Shown: in pieces, positions 1-11,450 of the stretch
How positions within the stretch are numbered: position 1 is the stretch's first letter
Layout of the letters: the number at the start of each line of letters is the position of its first letter
Source of the DNA: Neospora caninum Liverpool
Lineage: Eukaryota; Apicomplexa; Conoidasida; Eucoccidiorida; Sarcocystidae
Assembly: GCF_000208865.1 (NCBI RefSeq)
Contig: NC_018393.1
Location: 3,883,737-3,947,736, forward strand
Direction: 5' to 3'
DNA: 64,000 nucleotides
Position numbers and translations under genes: made by a program
The notes under the pieces: generated by a model
What the model saw: only the letters and a program-made list of their open reading frames with translations
Told to the model about the DNA's origin: nothing
Database searches by the model: none

Positions 1-81
1 ACGGTCGAACATATCGCCGGGGAATTTGGCTGCCCCGTCCAGTACATTTTCGATGCATGCGAGGCCCTCAAGATCAAGTAG
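1..81 (+). CDS. 3' end of a protein-coding gene (partial, product unknown)
   Basis: Frame 1 is open from the window edge for 26 codons and ends at TAG 79-81. The peptide (TVEHIAGEFGCPVQYIFDAC... ending in LKIK) has the balanced composition of a folded domain rather than of random sequence, so it is probably the last exon, or the end of the last exon, of a gene lying to the left. The family is not recognised from so short a piece, and the piece could still be a chance open frame. An AT-repeat and gene-free sequence follow, as expected for a 3' untranslated region. Confidence 0.35.
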   Translation, partial: TVEHIAGEFGCPVQYIFDACEALKIK

Positions 82-137
82 GCGGGGGAAAACGGACTGC
101 TACTGGCTAGGTTAGGTTAAGATATCCTTACCACGAA

Positions 138-169
138 TGCATATATATATGTATATATATATATATATA
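138..169. repeat. AT dinucleotide microsatellite
   Basis: This is a run of alternating (AT)n interrupted once by GT, about 32 bases long, in the spacer just after the partial gene. It is a simple sequence likely to vary in length between strains; no function is claimed. Confidence 0.85.
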
Positions 170-3100
170 GGTGCCTAGCATGGACACCGTTTCGTGGGTT
201 GCCATGCGCTTCTTTATTTCCCATGCACTCGAATCCCTCAAAACTCGATCCATTACAGAGACTTCGTAATGGTCAGTCTATGACACGAATTCCCAGGCAG
301 GGTTAGTGGGTAGTACGGCCAATAGAAGCGGAGAGCCTCCTCGGTTTTGTCCTTTTCTCTGCTGTTTCCAAGCCTTGAGGGCCTGTGCATTAGGATTTGT
401 CGGACTTCGACCGCATGCGTACGGTGGCGCGATCATCCGGATATTTTTGGTTTCCTTGGTTGTGCTTTCAGGCTTCCGTTTGGAGCGCAGTCTCGCTTGA
501 ATGTGGAGTGCTACGACGCTGTCACGGCATTAGTGGAGAAAATGCTTTTCCCCGGGAAGAAAGAGCCGGGAAATGTCGTACAAGAGGTTGTGGGTTGAGC
601 GCCGCCTGCCTCCACGTACATTTCCGCACGAAACAAATCTCACAAAGAAAGGCTAACCGTTGTCTTCTAGCCACAGAACATATTCGGCCATCACCAGCTA
701 ATTCCCCTCAAAATAGGCAAACGAGGGACTGAGTGTTAGCACCCTTTGCTCGAAAAAGATGAAAGGTAGTAAAGGATTTCTTTGAGTAAAAGGAAATTTT
801 CCATCCCACTCGTCACGCAGCCTCATACAATTGACTACCAGTGCCTCTACATATACGTATGTATAACTACGGACGTTCTTCCCAACTACGATGGTCCCGC
901 TATCATCGGAGCGGTATTTTGTCTCCCCGATTTTGAAGAGTGGCTCAGGCGACGTTTCGGAAGGCCACCGCTTTCTCGTATCGGTATGCGCTCAACAAAA
1001 ACCCGGTATTTTTCGACAACGTTCAGTCCTCTGTCATTTCTATGCTTGTCCATGCAAAAATGGGGGACCAGGAGGCCGTTCAGATATGTTGGCTGCTGCG
1101 GTCTCACACGACATGAACGATCCCTAAGCCGCACACACAGGGACAACACGCCATGTTTTTTCTGTCACAGTGACACAGACGTGAAGAAATGCGGGTGTCT
1201 CTGACGCGGTTTGCCCTTGGAACTGCGATTACCCCTGTAGACGTCTCGTATATAATCCTTGACTGGTCAGTAACCTGTAGACGGCTGTATGATGACGGCC
1301 CGAAGTCACAAAAAACCATGTCGGCTAATTATCGAACGTCAACTCCAAACTGTACTCCACGGTGTCCTGGAACACCAGCCAAAAGAGATTCCAGACAATC
1401 CAAGCGACTACTGTTTACCGCCGAGGATTTTGCAATTCGCGCGGCAGCGCTCTCAACCTGCAGGTGGAGCCGCATCGGTGGAGAAGCGTGTGTGTCGGGT
1501 CGATAAGGAAGGATAGAGTCCGTTGTGTTTTGTCTGAGGTCTCTGTTGCAAAACGCGGCTGAAACATATGTAACGTACGGTAAGCATACAGACATACATA
1601 TTTGACACGCCTTTTCGATAGTCGCGAGTCCAAATGTTCACCACACAGCGTGCCCTCGGGTGTACGTACAGTGCAGGTGCAGAGTGTTTAGCGCCTCGCT
1701 CTTGCGATCACGCATCTGTTTCGTGCGTGAAGTGTGGTGAGGGAAGTGGGGGGAAAGAGGAAGGCTGTGGTTGATTACCTAAATCTTCAAAACGGACTGT
1801 CGCGACCCTGTGCCGAGCAAGCGGACACGACTCAGCATCTCTACATTCCCTCGACTGCGCACTCGCCCTTGAAGAAGGCGGCAGCACAAAACGGCACCAG
1901 GTAACAGTGCAGACGCAGGGCGGCGAGGGGCGGGGGGGCCGCAGCGGGAGACAGAACAATTCAGAGACAAGGTGCAAAGTGAATAAAAGACGAAGTCGTG
2001 TGTGAGTTTCTTCGCCGTCGGACCACCGAACGCCTAATGAGAACTCGACAACTCGAAAGACAATGAATCATCTGCGGTGCACAACAGAAAACAGAGTGCA
2101 TTGCATCGATGCACGACCAACACAAATGCCTCCCCTGGCATGTCAACAGAGTGGCGTTTCGGGACGAAACAGTAACGGCCCTGCGCCAACAGCTGAAGAA
2201 AACACCGTCAGCTGCAGAAACAACACACAAGCCTTCGACACGAGAAAACGAGTCTCCGTCGCGGACAACAAGAAAGCGACGCCTGGCAAAAAAGCCACAG
2301 CAACGGCGTACATGATTTTCACTGACTGACGCGAGGGGACAAGGACCGAAGGCGCCCAAGCAGACAGACTTCCTGCCGTGCAATCTACGGCGCCAGGCTT
2401 TTCTGTGTGCAAAGGTCCATGCGCAGCCACCAGTCTGGTACTGGGCATCTCCATCCGTCTCCAGATCTCACGCCGGAGTAACCAAACACCCAGGAAAATC
2501 CCTTTTGTTGAAAGGCGGTGCAACAACCCGCGGCGGCCAGAAAGCGAGTGCACGGTTACCACCGCGGTCTCTGTGGTACAAAAATGAACGGGAGACGATC
2601 TGACACGGAAAGGAAGACGCAGAAGCCAACGTTCCGGCCGTCCTTCGCGTTTGTTATGCTTAATCCCTTCTGACCTGCCACCGACACACAGCAGTCTTTT
2701 CGACTTTATTCACTGTGTCGTGCATGCGGTCGTCCGCAATTTGAAAACGCCGCCGAAAGGACTTCTCGTCCCGGGACGACGCCCTTTTCTTCTCGGAGCC
2801 GCCTCGACGGACGAAACGCTCTTCCCTCATCGCACTCACACAGCGAATTCCAAAGAGAGCCGGAAACATGTCGCTTTATTCCCCGCCACAGCCGGCGGTG
2901 AGCACACGAAGAACGCACACGTGTGCTTCCCTTCATCGCGAATCACAGCACACTGTCGCGCCGAAGTGGAAAGGCGGAAATACAGCGAACGCGTTCGCGA
3001 CACACACTCACAGAGGCACGCAGAGCCGGGCCGGTACAGGACGGACTAGAGGCACAGGAAGCTCCTGAGCTTGGAGCATGGTGATGCCTCTTAAGGTCGC

Positions 3101-3339
3101 ATTCTCAAAAACGCAAACAATGGTGGTATCGGGAAGAGATAAACAAGACACACAATCCTCTACATGTCCCGAGACAAACGAAAACGCCGGCTCTTACCGG
3201 CACCAGCATTCTCTCCGCTACGCAAGGTGTGACTATAAAGAGCCGGCCGTGCTTCCCCACGGACGGTCATTACCCTTTCTCTCTCCCTTTGGTTACCACT
3301 GAAGGATCCTGACGCAGAATCGGCAAACGATTCCTCTTT

Positions 3340-3640
3340 GTTCTTTGTTTGGTTTGCCTTTATTCCTCACACCCCGTGACCCCCCCCCTGCTTTGGTAAT
3401 TCGTGTCTACGTTCCTCTTTAACCTTCCATCTTCCTCCGTTTACCTCCATCGCCTTCCTTCCAACCAGCTTCTGTCTCCTTTCTTCCCATTCTAACGTTT
3501 CCTTTTCCTCGCTCTCTTTCTTTCCCTTTTTTCACCTATCCTCCTGTGAGACGGCCACCACGACACTGTCGTGCTGTCGCCACGTTCGCGCCTTGCCTTG
3601 AATTTTTTCTCGCTTCCTTCCTCCCTGTCTCACACATGTA
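3340..3640. repeat. polypyrimidine-rich tract
   Basis: About 300 bases on the plus strand consist largely of C and T in irregular TTCC/CTTT/CCCT runs. On the minus strand the tract is purine-rich and lies 150-450 bases past the stop codon of the Sec14-like gene, so it would be transcribed into its 3' untranslated region. It is low-complexity rather than a tandem repeat. Confidence 0.6.
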
Positions 3641-3786
3641 ACCTAACCGTCTGCCCCTAACCTGCGTACACTCCTTGACTCAGAGCCCGTCTCGACTACT
3701 TTTGTCGCTCCAGTCGCTCCGTCTTCCCTCAGTCGCCCTGCGCGCGGGCGCGCGGTCGTTCCCGCGTGACCCCCTCTCTCCTCTCC

Positions 3787-6422
3787 CTAGTCGAGGTCAT
3801 CGAAGGCATCTCCGGCGGCCAGTGCCTCTGCCTCGTCGACGAAGTAGCCTCGGTCCAAAAACAACTCCTCTTTGGGCTGCCCCGCGCCCCAGGCGCCTCC
3901 CGTCGCATCTACTCCCCAGGCGTAGTCCGCTCCCCCGCCCCACACGAGCTCCGTCCCTGGGGCGCTCGCTGCAACCTGGAACGGAGTCGCTACTACCGCG
4001 GCCGGAGGGAGGTCTCGCACGGGTTTCTGCTGGTCAGAATCCCTCGCCGGAGGAACCGACGGCTCGGTGGCGATCGGGCGCGGCGAGGGCTGTGAACCTT
4101 TGCTGTCAGCTTCTGTTCGCACCGCGCGCTTCTCCGGTTTCGGGCGTCGACTGCGCTTGGGTGCATGCACGCGTGCTTCCTCTTTGCCTCGGGCCACCGA
4201 CGACGTCGAATGGGGCTTCCCGCTCTCTGGAGCCCGTCGGCCACTCTTCTCTGGGCTCTGCCTGGAGTCCTTCTCTCCGCCAGTGCTGTGCGCCGCGGAG
4301 GCGTTGCCGTCGGCAGAAGAGTTGCACTCCGACATCTCGGCGCTGTTCAGGAGCGACGGGCCGAAGGACAAGGCGGTTTTGATCCCTGCAGCGGAGGCTT
4401 TCAGAGAGAGGTCGAACAGCGTCGGGTTCCGGCGTTTCGCCTTCTCAATGTTGCCGTGGATGCGCTGCGCGAGGTCAAAGAGCGACTGGAAAAACTGGAG
4501 CGTCTCGGGCGCCTCGCCGAGCTTCGCCTTCCCGTGCTCCTCCGAGTCCTGCTGTCCCGCGACGCACGCATACGCGTACTCCACCGGGATTTCTGCGGGT
4601 TCTACAAAGTCGCACAGCGCCGAGGTGTCGAGCGAAGCCTGGAGCAGAAAGCGCCCCCCCTTGTTGTTCGCCAAGGCGGCTTCGATGGCGTGCACACTCG
4701 ACGGCTTGCCGCGCCCAGTCCCGAAGTTCCTGTTTGGATGGAAGAGAAAGTGGTCAAAAACCGAGAGGAGTTGCAGGACGATTGACGGAGCGTTCAGGAG
4801 CACCACGCCCTCGCACCGCGACGGGACGAAGAACAGACTCCGCAAATTCTGCCAGTGCGGCGAATTGACGAACGCCAGCAACGCCGACTCGGGCTGCTTG
4901 TGCAATTTCGCGACGGCCGAGGGTCCCAACGAGGCCTTGATGAAGGAGTTGATCGGGGCCAAGTCGATGACCAGCAGAAATCGAGGAGACGCCGCCGTCC
5001 CCTGAGCTCACACACAAAAAACGAGCAATTTCATGCACGACCCCACGCAAAGCCGACGGACTCCTGCTTTTCAAAGCCCCAAACCTCGGCGCCGGTGTGT
5101 GGTGTGAGCGCCGCGTCTTCGAATCCCACGGCAAGCGTCCACCCGACAGGCTGGTTTCTGTTCACCTCGCCGTTTCACCCTCGCAGGCCTCCCCTTGTGT
5201 TTCCGAGGAGACCAGCTGTTCCTACGACGCCGCCACGCCCATCCGCTTCCCTTGTTTCCGCGGCCGTCGCTGCACACCCCAAACCCGTCTGCTTTTTCGC
5301 GCGTCCCGCCCCCCGTCTCCTCTCCCTGCTTCGGCCGCCTTCCTGCGGAGCGCCGACCTGTAGCAGAGCTTGGTGGAGAAGAAAGCCGTCGATGAGGAGA
5401 TCTTTCTGAATTGTGTACGGCTCCGCAGTGGCTGCAGTCGAGATCGTTCGGTAAATGACGAGGGAGCTTCGCTTCGAGTAGCCGTGAAGGAAAGTAGGAT
5501 AGAGGCTCTGGTGGCGCTCGAAACCGTCCTCAACGTGCCGGAGGTCTTCCTCCGAAAACCGGAGCATTGGAAGCAGCCTAGAAGGGTCTTGCGGAGCCGT
5601 CTCGTTTGGCGCGGACGGGGAGCGCGGAGATATTTCTGAAACAAGGAGAGACACGCACGAGAAATGAGATGAGACGAGAGGGACGTGAGACGCAGCGGCG
5701 GCTCGGGGCGACGCGCCCGACAGACACACACGACAGGGAACCGCTATTTTGCTGCATTCTTTTCGAGAAACACGAGACAACGGAAAAAAAGAGCAAAACA
5801 ACGGGTTCACGTCCGCTTTCTTCCGTCTCACACACGATGCGTTGCCACCGACACTCAATTACAAAAAGCAGGCGCTCTGGCGTCCACCTACAAAAATCAT
5901 CAGCACACATTCCGCGCTCCACGTGCCGTCCTCCGGGGATTTTTTTTCGCCCCCCCCCCCCCCCCCCCTGCTTCTGTTTACGATGTAAGACATCCTCGTG
6001 TGTACATACAGCAGACCTATATCCGCTACTACGCATGTGTGTGCGGCAAGGCCACATCGACACATGCCTGGCACCGGAGGGCGACACCTCATTCACTCGT
6101 CCGCGCACCTGAGGAAATGACAGCGACACGTACCTTTTTTCGGAGGCGCAGCTGCGGAAGTTTGAAGAACATGCCAAGGGGTTCCAGAATGCTCTCGCGG
6201 GGAAGTGAACGTAGAGAGACACAGAACGACAGCCACGAAGAGAACCGAAACTTTGCTTTTCAGACTCCAGGAAGAAAGCCATCTCGACCCACAGCCGTCT
6301 GTTTTGCTAGAAAGAGCCGATCCCCGGCAACTGGAATCCCGGCTGTCCCTGGCAGGCGCAGCTCCAGAGAGCGCGGCCGGAGGGCGCATCCCTCGCCTTC
6401 CTCGCTGGGCCTCGTCATCCAT
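3787..6422 (-). CDS. Sec14-like CRAL-TRIO domain protein
   Basis: Three exons join in phase: 6422-6134, 5635-5358 and 5001-3787, giving 593 residues. Donors are AAAAAG|GTACGT and CTACAG|GTCGGC; acceptors are TTTCAG and GCTCAG. Residues about 140-335 follow the CRAL-TRIO pattern. LYPTFLHGYSKRSSLVIYR matches the 'yP...hg.D..GrPV' entry strand, FLLVIDLAPI the core strand, GVVLLNAPSIVLQLLSVFDH the 'v.lvNaP.if..vw..ikpfl' helix, and FVEPAEIPVEYA the 'id...LP.eyGG' exit. Sec14 proteins bind or exchange phospholipids or other hydrophobic ligands between membranes; the ligand here is unknown. Exon 1 encodes a hydrophobic stretch (VSVLFVAVVLCLSTF) near residue 60, possibly a membrane anchor. The last 180 residues look disordered (P/S/K-rich, then G/W-rich) and end acidic. 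The start at 6422 is the first ATG of the open frame and is the least certain part; the CRAL-TRIO call itself is a by-eye motif match. Confidence 0.68.
5950..5968. repeat. poly-C run inside intron 1 of the Sec14-like gene
   Basis: Nineteen consecutive C residues follow a run of seven T. The run lies between exon 1 (ending 6134) and exon 2 (starting 5635) of the minus-strand Sec14-like gene, where the transcript would carry poly-G. Assembly length is likely unreliable. Confidence 0.85.
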
Positions 6423-6845
6423 CGCTACGTCTTTACGCTAAAAAGGGACGAAAGTGACGGTCAATGCCGGTTCGCAGATCCACCCAAGAAACGCAGAGAA
6501 GGCCCCGCTCGGGGCACAGAAGGGTGGCGAAACCGGATGCAGCAACGAGACCGAGACGAAGGGGAACAGCAAGAGGAACCGCGAAGGAATGTGGAAGACA
6601 CCACACCGAAAGGAAGGGGATACGCCGGGGAAATACTGAAAAAGACAGCAGAAGGAACCGAAATCCAGGGTGCAGAAACCTGGAAGGAGGAAACGGAGAA
6701 GACTGGAGAGGCGCAACAGGAAGAAACACACTGTACACCAGGAACCACTGTTCTCGCGCCGTGGAACGCAGTCGCGAAGACAATCGGAGCGTTTGAAGTG
6801 AACCAGGCTCAAAAATGATGGGTCTTGCTCATCCACACGCACCGA

Positions 6846-6849
<4 letters not shown>

Positions 6850-6877
<28 letters not shown>
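6850..6877. repeat. poly-G run (28 bases)
   Basis: Twenty-eight uninterrupted G residues on the plus strand lie about 430 bases upstream of the proposed start of the minus-strand Sec14-like gene. Such runs can form G-quadruplexes and are also places where sequencing reads break, so the exact length should be treated as approximate. Confidence 0.9.
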
Positions 6878-7943
6878 ACGGACGGGCACTAGAACCTCCC
6901 GGGGCACGTGTCCCACCAAAAATATCGTTAGGCGGCAGAACTTACGGAGAAGAAAGAAGCTCGATGGGTCAAGAGGCAACGTTACACTCTCAAAAAAAAA
7001 GGAGCTTGGTTCCCAAGCCAGGAGAGAATCCGCGATATATGCCGGCGCCGCTGAGAGCTCTCGCTCTCGTCGCCCGTTTCACGACTCCCTGGGGATCAGT
7101 TCACCCCCCAGGGCGCCTAGAGAAGTCTTCAGGTGAACCACGAACACAACAGAAAAGTAAAAAACGCCAGCTGCATCCTAACGGCTAGAGAAAGAAACCG
7201 GAGGGTTTCTCGTCGGCCAAGTTCGGGGATGAACCCCCCCCCCAAAAAAAAACTGATTTCAGGTTCCCAAATTCGGAGGATATCTGCCGCTACGGCGCCT
7301 CGCCTTTACGTGGCAAAGAAAACAACGCGCTCCAGGAATGCATCGAGATCGAAACTGGCACATGTGGCGTCGAAAACAAATTGTGGACGAAAATAAGGCA
7401 GTGCTCTGCTAAACAGGCAGAAGAGCCACGCAGAAGGTGCGAGAGCCTCGCTCGGGCATGTTGTTCAGTGTCCTGGCCCAGACAAGCGAGAAACCACACT
7501 AAAGAAGAGCAAACACAGAAGGAACATGGAGAGGGGATGGAAAAAGGCAAAACGCAGTGGAAAGTGCGAAAACATCATCAGGCAAGTCGCAGAAGACATC
7601 CTCGTTTCTCCGCGCCACTCTGTTCCCGGTCAAGTATCCGCAGAAAGAGACGCCTGGCTGCAGGTGAGGACTGTCGCATGCGCTCTTTGATTTCACTCCC
7701 TGCTCGACCATTTCCTCCGTTCCCAGACGCGGAAAAGCTGGGGATTAAAAACTTGCGTGGATTTGCCTGGGGCGCAGCACACCAAGGGATACACAGGAGC
7801 ATTACCGAGGCAAAAAGATCCCCGTCTTGCCATGCCACATGGTGTGTTGGATTCCGGAGCGACCCCCGTGGGACACCGCCGACGAGACGAAAACCTTGGA
7901 GAAAAAAAGCGCGCGTGCACGCGGCGGAAGATCTATGTGACGT

Positions 7944-7992
7944 GCGTCAGCCCGGAGATGTGTGCGTCAGCCCGGAGATGTGTGCGTCAGCG
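7944..7992. repeat. short tandem repeat, 20-bp unit, about 2.4 copies
   Basis: A 20-bp unit (CGTCAGCCCGGAGATGTGTG) is repeated perfectly once and then partially before diverging at GCGAAG. It lies in spacer DNA; no coding or regulatory role can be assigned. Confidence 0.8.
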
Positions 7993-10849
7993 AAGATGCA
8001 ACACGTCCAAGGGGCTTTCCAAAATTCCTCGTGTGCTTGTCGAGAAATCAGTGTCCCTCTGCTCTGTCGCGCACTGCGACACACAATTCAACTGCAGCAA
8101 ACACCGGCAACTTGTTTTGTTCCTCCGTGGGATGGGCTTTCATTCCGCGCCAAAATTTAAATGCTGGTTTTCAACAGCCTATCGGGGGTTGGCCAGACAC
8201 TGTCTTCCGGTGTGTCAACGGAACTTGCCCAAGTTTTCCACTTGATTTAAACTGTGTCCCGGAAGTTCCGCCCCCTCAGATGGGCTGCTCGGGTGGTCCC
8301 AGCAAACATACTGCAGCGGGGTCTTAAGGCATATACAACGAAATTTACATCGTCCTTTACTGTGCGCCGGACATACAGCCCGGCAAGGAAGCCGATGAGA
8401 GTAATCCGGGAACTTTAGGAGCAGAACACTCTCGCGGATCCACACAGGGGTTGCCTAAAGGAAACCCTCTGCGAATTTACATCGTTTCCTCAGCAAGATG
8501 TGGTTAAGGATGGTGGTAGGAAGTAGGAGTGCTGAGGGCAGGACGGGCTGGGGAGGGCGTCGTCTGGTGCAGGTTTTCAGTCACTGCATCATCCCCCCCA
8601 ATGTTGTACCATTTTGACGAGCCTCGCCCTCTGCAAACTCGTATCATGTGTGTATTCAACCAAGTGAATAGTTCAAACACCTGTAGTCAGCAGGAAACCT
8701 GGTTCCAGCAGAAAGCCATGCTCAATCCCCAGAACGCGTTCCCGACGGTAATGCCTGTTTGCCGGGACCACGGGTGGGTGTGTGACGCCTGAATCCCTTG
8801 TAGTAGGAGCAAGGCTGCAGTCTAGGGTGAGAACTTTTCCACGAAGAGGACACCACATTCCCCGTCTAACGGGACGGATCACAAGTTCTTTTAGTGCCCG
8901 CTGATAGCGGTGTTTCATGCCGGCCTGGTCGCCAGCGGCCGAGGAACATCGCAGTCGCGCCTTCGCGTCCCTTCATCTGCGCCGGCTCCCACTTGGACGT
9001 AGAGCTGTTGATGGTGTCTGCATGCCCACCTAGCCAAGTGAATAGTACCTGTGAGCCAGGCAGGAACAGCTAAATGAAACGAGCGGGCGAGGCAAGGGTG
9101 ACCCGCTGGTCACCCTTACGCGAATCAGACACACGCCGATGTCGCCTTACGATGCCCCCAAATGTTCCACGGACGTCGTGCGTCTCCAGTGTGTCACTGT
9201 GAAGGCGCGCGATCAACTTTTGGGGCTTCGCAACATCGCCAGATGAAACTGGACTCGAGCACACAAACTGCGGGGCCGGAAAGCATTAGGAAGCCAGTGG
9301 CTGCCCGTTGGGAGTAGTGCGGGTTATAAGACCAACGAAGAGCGGTACTGTGGAGCCGCTCGGTCGAGAAACGACGCCATGGAAGAGCACTGCGATTGAC
9401 TGGCGTTTTCGCAGACTGGGTTTGGGCTACAGTCAGATTGATAACTGCGGTCATATCATCGTTCGGCTGTCGTTCTTGTCTACAGCACATCGTGCAGAGG
9501 CAGCACGTTTTCCTAAGAAAGCTTTTTGCGTCGATGTACGATGTTCGCCGCCGCTCGCTTGTCCTCGGGACGTGTAAAAGCGCAGCGCGTCGTTCTTTCC
9601 TGCCAGAACCATATCGAGCAAGGCTGCTCAACAGTTTGCCCCCGCAGCCCAGTGTAACGCATACACACGGTCACCGACAGCAGACACCTTTACAATCGAG
9701 GGGAGAGAGGGGACGCCCACGGGATCGCTGGAACTGAGAAACCGAGGCCTCTGTGATGTACCTCTGAGTACGTCTTCCCCAAACAGACCACCGTTGTCTC
9801 TGTTCATGCAGAGCGCACTACTCTCATCCTTCCTTCACGACAACGACGAACCGAAAAAAGTGTTTCCTCGTCCACAGCGGCTCCAAATATCTCCGTCCTC
9901 TCCACTACATAGGCGGCGTGGACAAAAGAAAAACTTTGACGCCAGTGTGATCCCTGTTCCAGAGGTTTATTTCGTCGTCGGGATGAAGACATCCGTGAAC
10001 ATCATACGAGCAGGGCGCATGAGAGCATTCTTGTTGTCTTGTCTGAAAGAAGCGGAAAAAGGAGACACAGCATACCACGCCTAGCTAAAACGGTCCCCAA
10101 CGCTTTACATGGAAGACAATGGTAGCGTAATTGGAGTGTTCAGCTGCGCCAGAGGGCATGCGGATTCGGTCTACTAAGGCTACAAAACACAACTTATAAG
10201 GGTGAAGGATGCTCGGAGCTTCGTCTCCCGGGCTTCCGCATTTCCGCCGGGGAAAATCGCATAGCACTGAACCACCTGATGTCGCCGTTCCCACGCTGGC
10301 CTTTCCTCCAAGCATGAGGAATTGGTGGACGGTGATTCCTCACTGACGGCCTACAAGCTAGTGCCTCACCTGCTGTCTATCCCACTCCGCGCTTTATCGT
10401 CGGCAGCGATCTCGACTCGACATACAAACACAGAATTAACTAGCCATCTGACTGGGGAGGGGTTTCTCACCTGTCGATGTAGTCGCCCCAGTTGCCGGAC
10501 AAGTTGTTCGCAGTGAAACCCAAAGAAAAGGCGCGATATGGCTGAAGATAAAAACCAACAACGATGGCGGCGCGGCGTCACATGCCCCCACTAATGTCCA
10601 GGAGAGTTTTCACGGTCGAGGTAGTGGCAACCCTGCTAGACAACGTCTCTGTTCCACGGAAGTTTGTCTTTTGCGTTTCCGCGCATGACGTTCACCGGGA
10701 CTTCAAAAATATTTTCATGGGTAAATGGTGACACGAGTTGCTTGGCGGCAGCGCGGGTCGCATCCTTTGTCATTTCGTGGAAGCCCAAAAACCTTCACGG
10801 AAAACGCGACTGGTCTTCCACGCACGTGTCAGCTGTTCGTCGCCCCGGA

Positions 10850-11450
10850 GCTTTTTTCGCTCTCTCTGACGTGGCTCTCGGCTCTCTCTGTGTCGCACGA
10901 GTTTCCCAACAGCTACCGCTCCGTTCGTCCCCATCGTGTTGTTCATTTGCCGTTCCTGCGTATCGCTGTTGTACTCCCGTTCCCCATAACCTATATTTTC
11001 CTCCGTTGTATCCTCGTGATTGTGCCTGGCGTCTCCCGCCAACGACTCCTTAGTTTCTTGCAGTTGGCCGTCGCTCTTTCCCCTCTTCCTTCTTTTTCGG
11101 AGTTGTGCCTCAACAACATTCATGCTCAGGTAGTAGGACAACCTGGGAGACTCCTCCAGCCGTCTGCACTCGCCAGCCCTTTTCGTTGTCCCCATCTGAA
11201 CCCTCCTTTCTTGCTTGCTGTGTTCCACTCGCCCCACCGTTTCACCCTGCTTTCTCGCCTCTCCTCTCATTCACACAGTCTGCCTGCAAGCGCCACACCG
11301 TCTCATTCCACCCCTGCTTTCTGTCCTTTCTCTGTTTCCACTGTCTTTCGTTTTCCCCTCCGGAGTTCTCTCCTTCTGATTCGTTCCACGGCCTTCCTTC
11401 TGCTCTCGTCCTTCGCTGCGCCTGCTCCAGTCCTTTTCTTGTCCCTTTAG
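10850..11450. repeat. pyrimidine-rich tract
   Basis: This region is strongly C/T-biased on the plus strand and overlaps the extreme 3' end, or last intron, of the unknown minus-strand gene. Translation on the minus strand gives only charged low-complexity sequence, one reason to doubt that the coding region continues through it. Confidence 0.5.

Larger units (their letters stand above)
82..3786. other. gene-free spacer
   Basis: I see no convincing coding exon on either strand. Open frames here are short, lack domain-like composition and overlap one another in conflicting frames. The left part (82 to about 900) probably holds the 3' untranslated region of the gene ending at 81. The right part (3300-3786) is strikingly pyrimidine-rich on the plus strand and lies just downstream of the stop codon of the minus-strand CRAL-TRIO gene, so it may be the 3' untranslated region of that gene (purine-rich in the transcript). 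Confidence 0.6.
6423..11241. other. gene-poor spacer between the two minus-strand genes
   Basis: No exon with domain-like composition is evident. The interval contains a 28-base G run, a 20-bp tandem repeat near 7944 and a pyrimidine-rich tract from about 10850 to 11450. One candidate terminal exon on the minus strand, 9904-9824, follows a good acceptor (CTATGTAG), is open for 26 codons in phase 0 and ends in TGA. It could be the last exon of the unknown gene to the right (see that entry). The rest is probably promoter and 5' sequence for the Sec14-like gene and 3' sequence of its neighbour. Confidence 0.5.

Noticed and set aside
5670..5692. Two TGAGACG motifs resembling a cis-element reported from Toxoplasma promoters
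   Set aside because: They fall in an intron of the Sec14-like gene within GA-rich sequence, where such heptamers occur easily by chance, and no plus-strand gene starts nearby.
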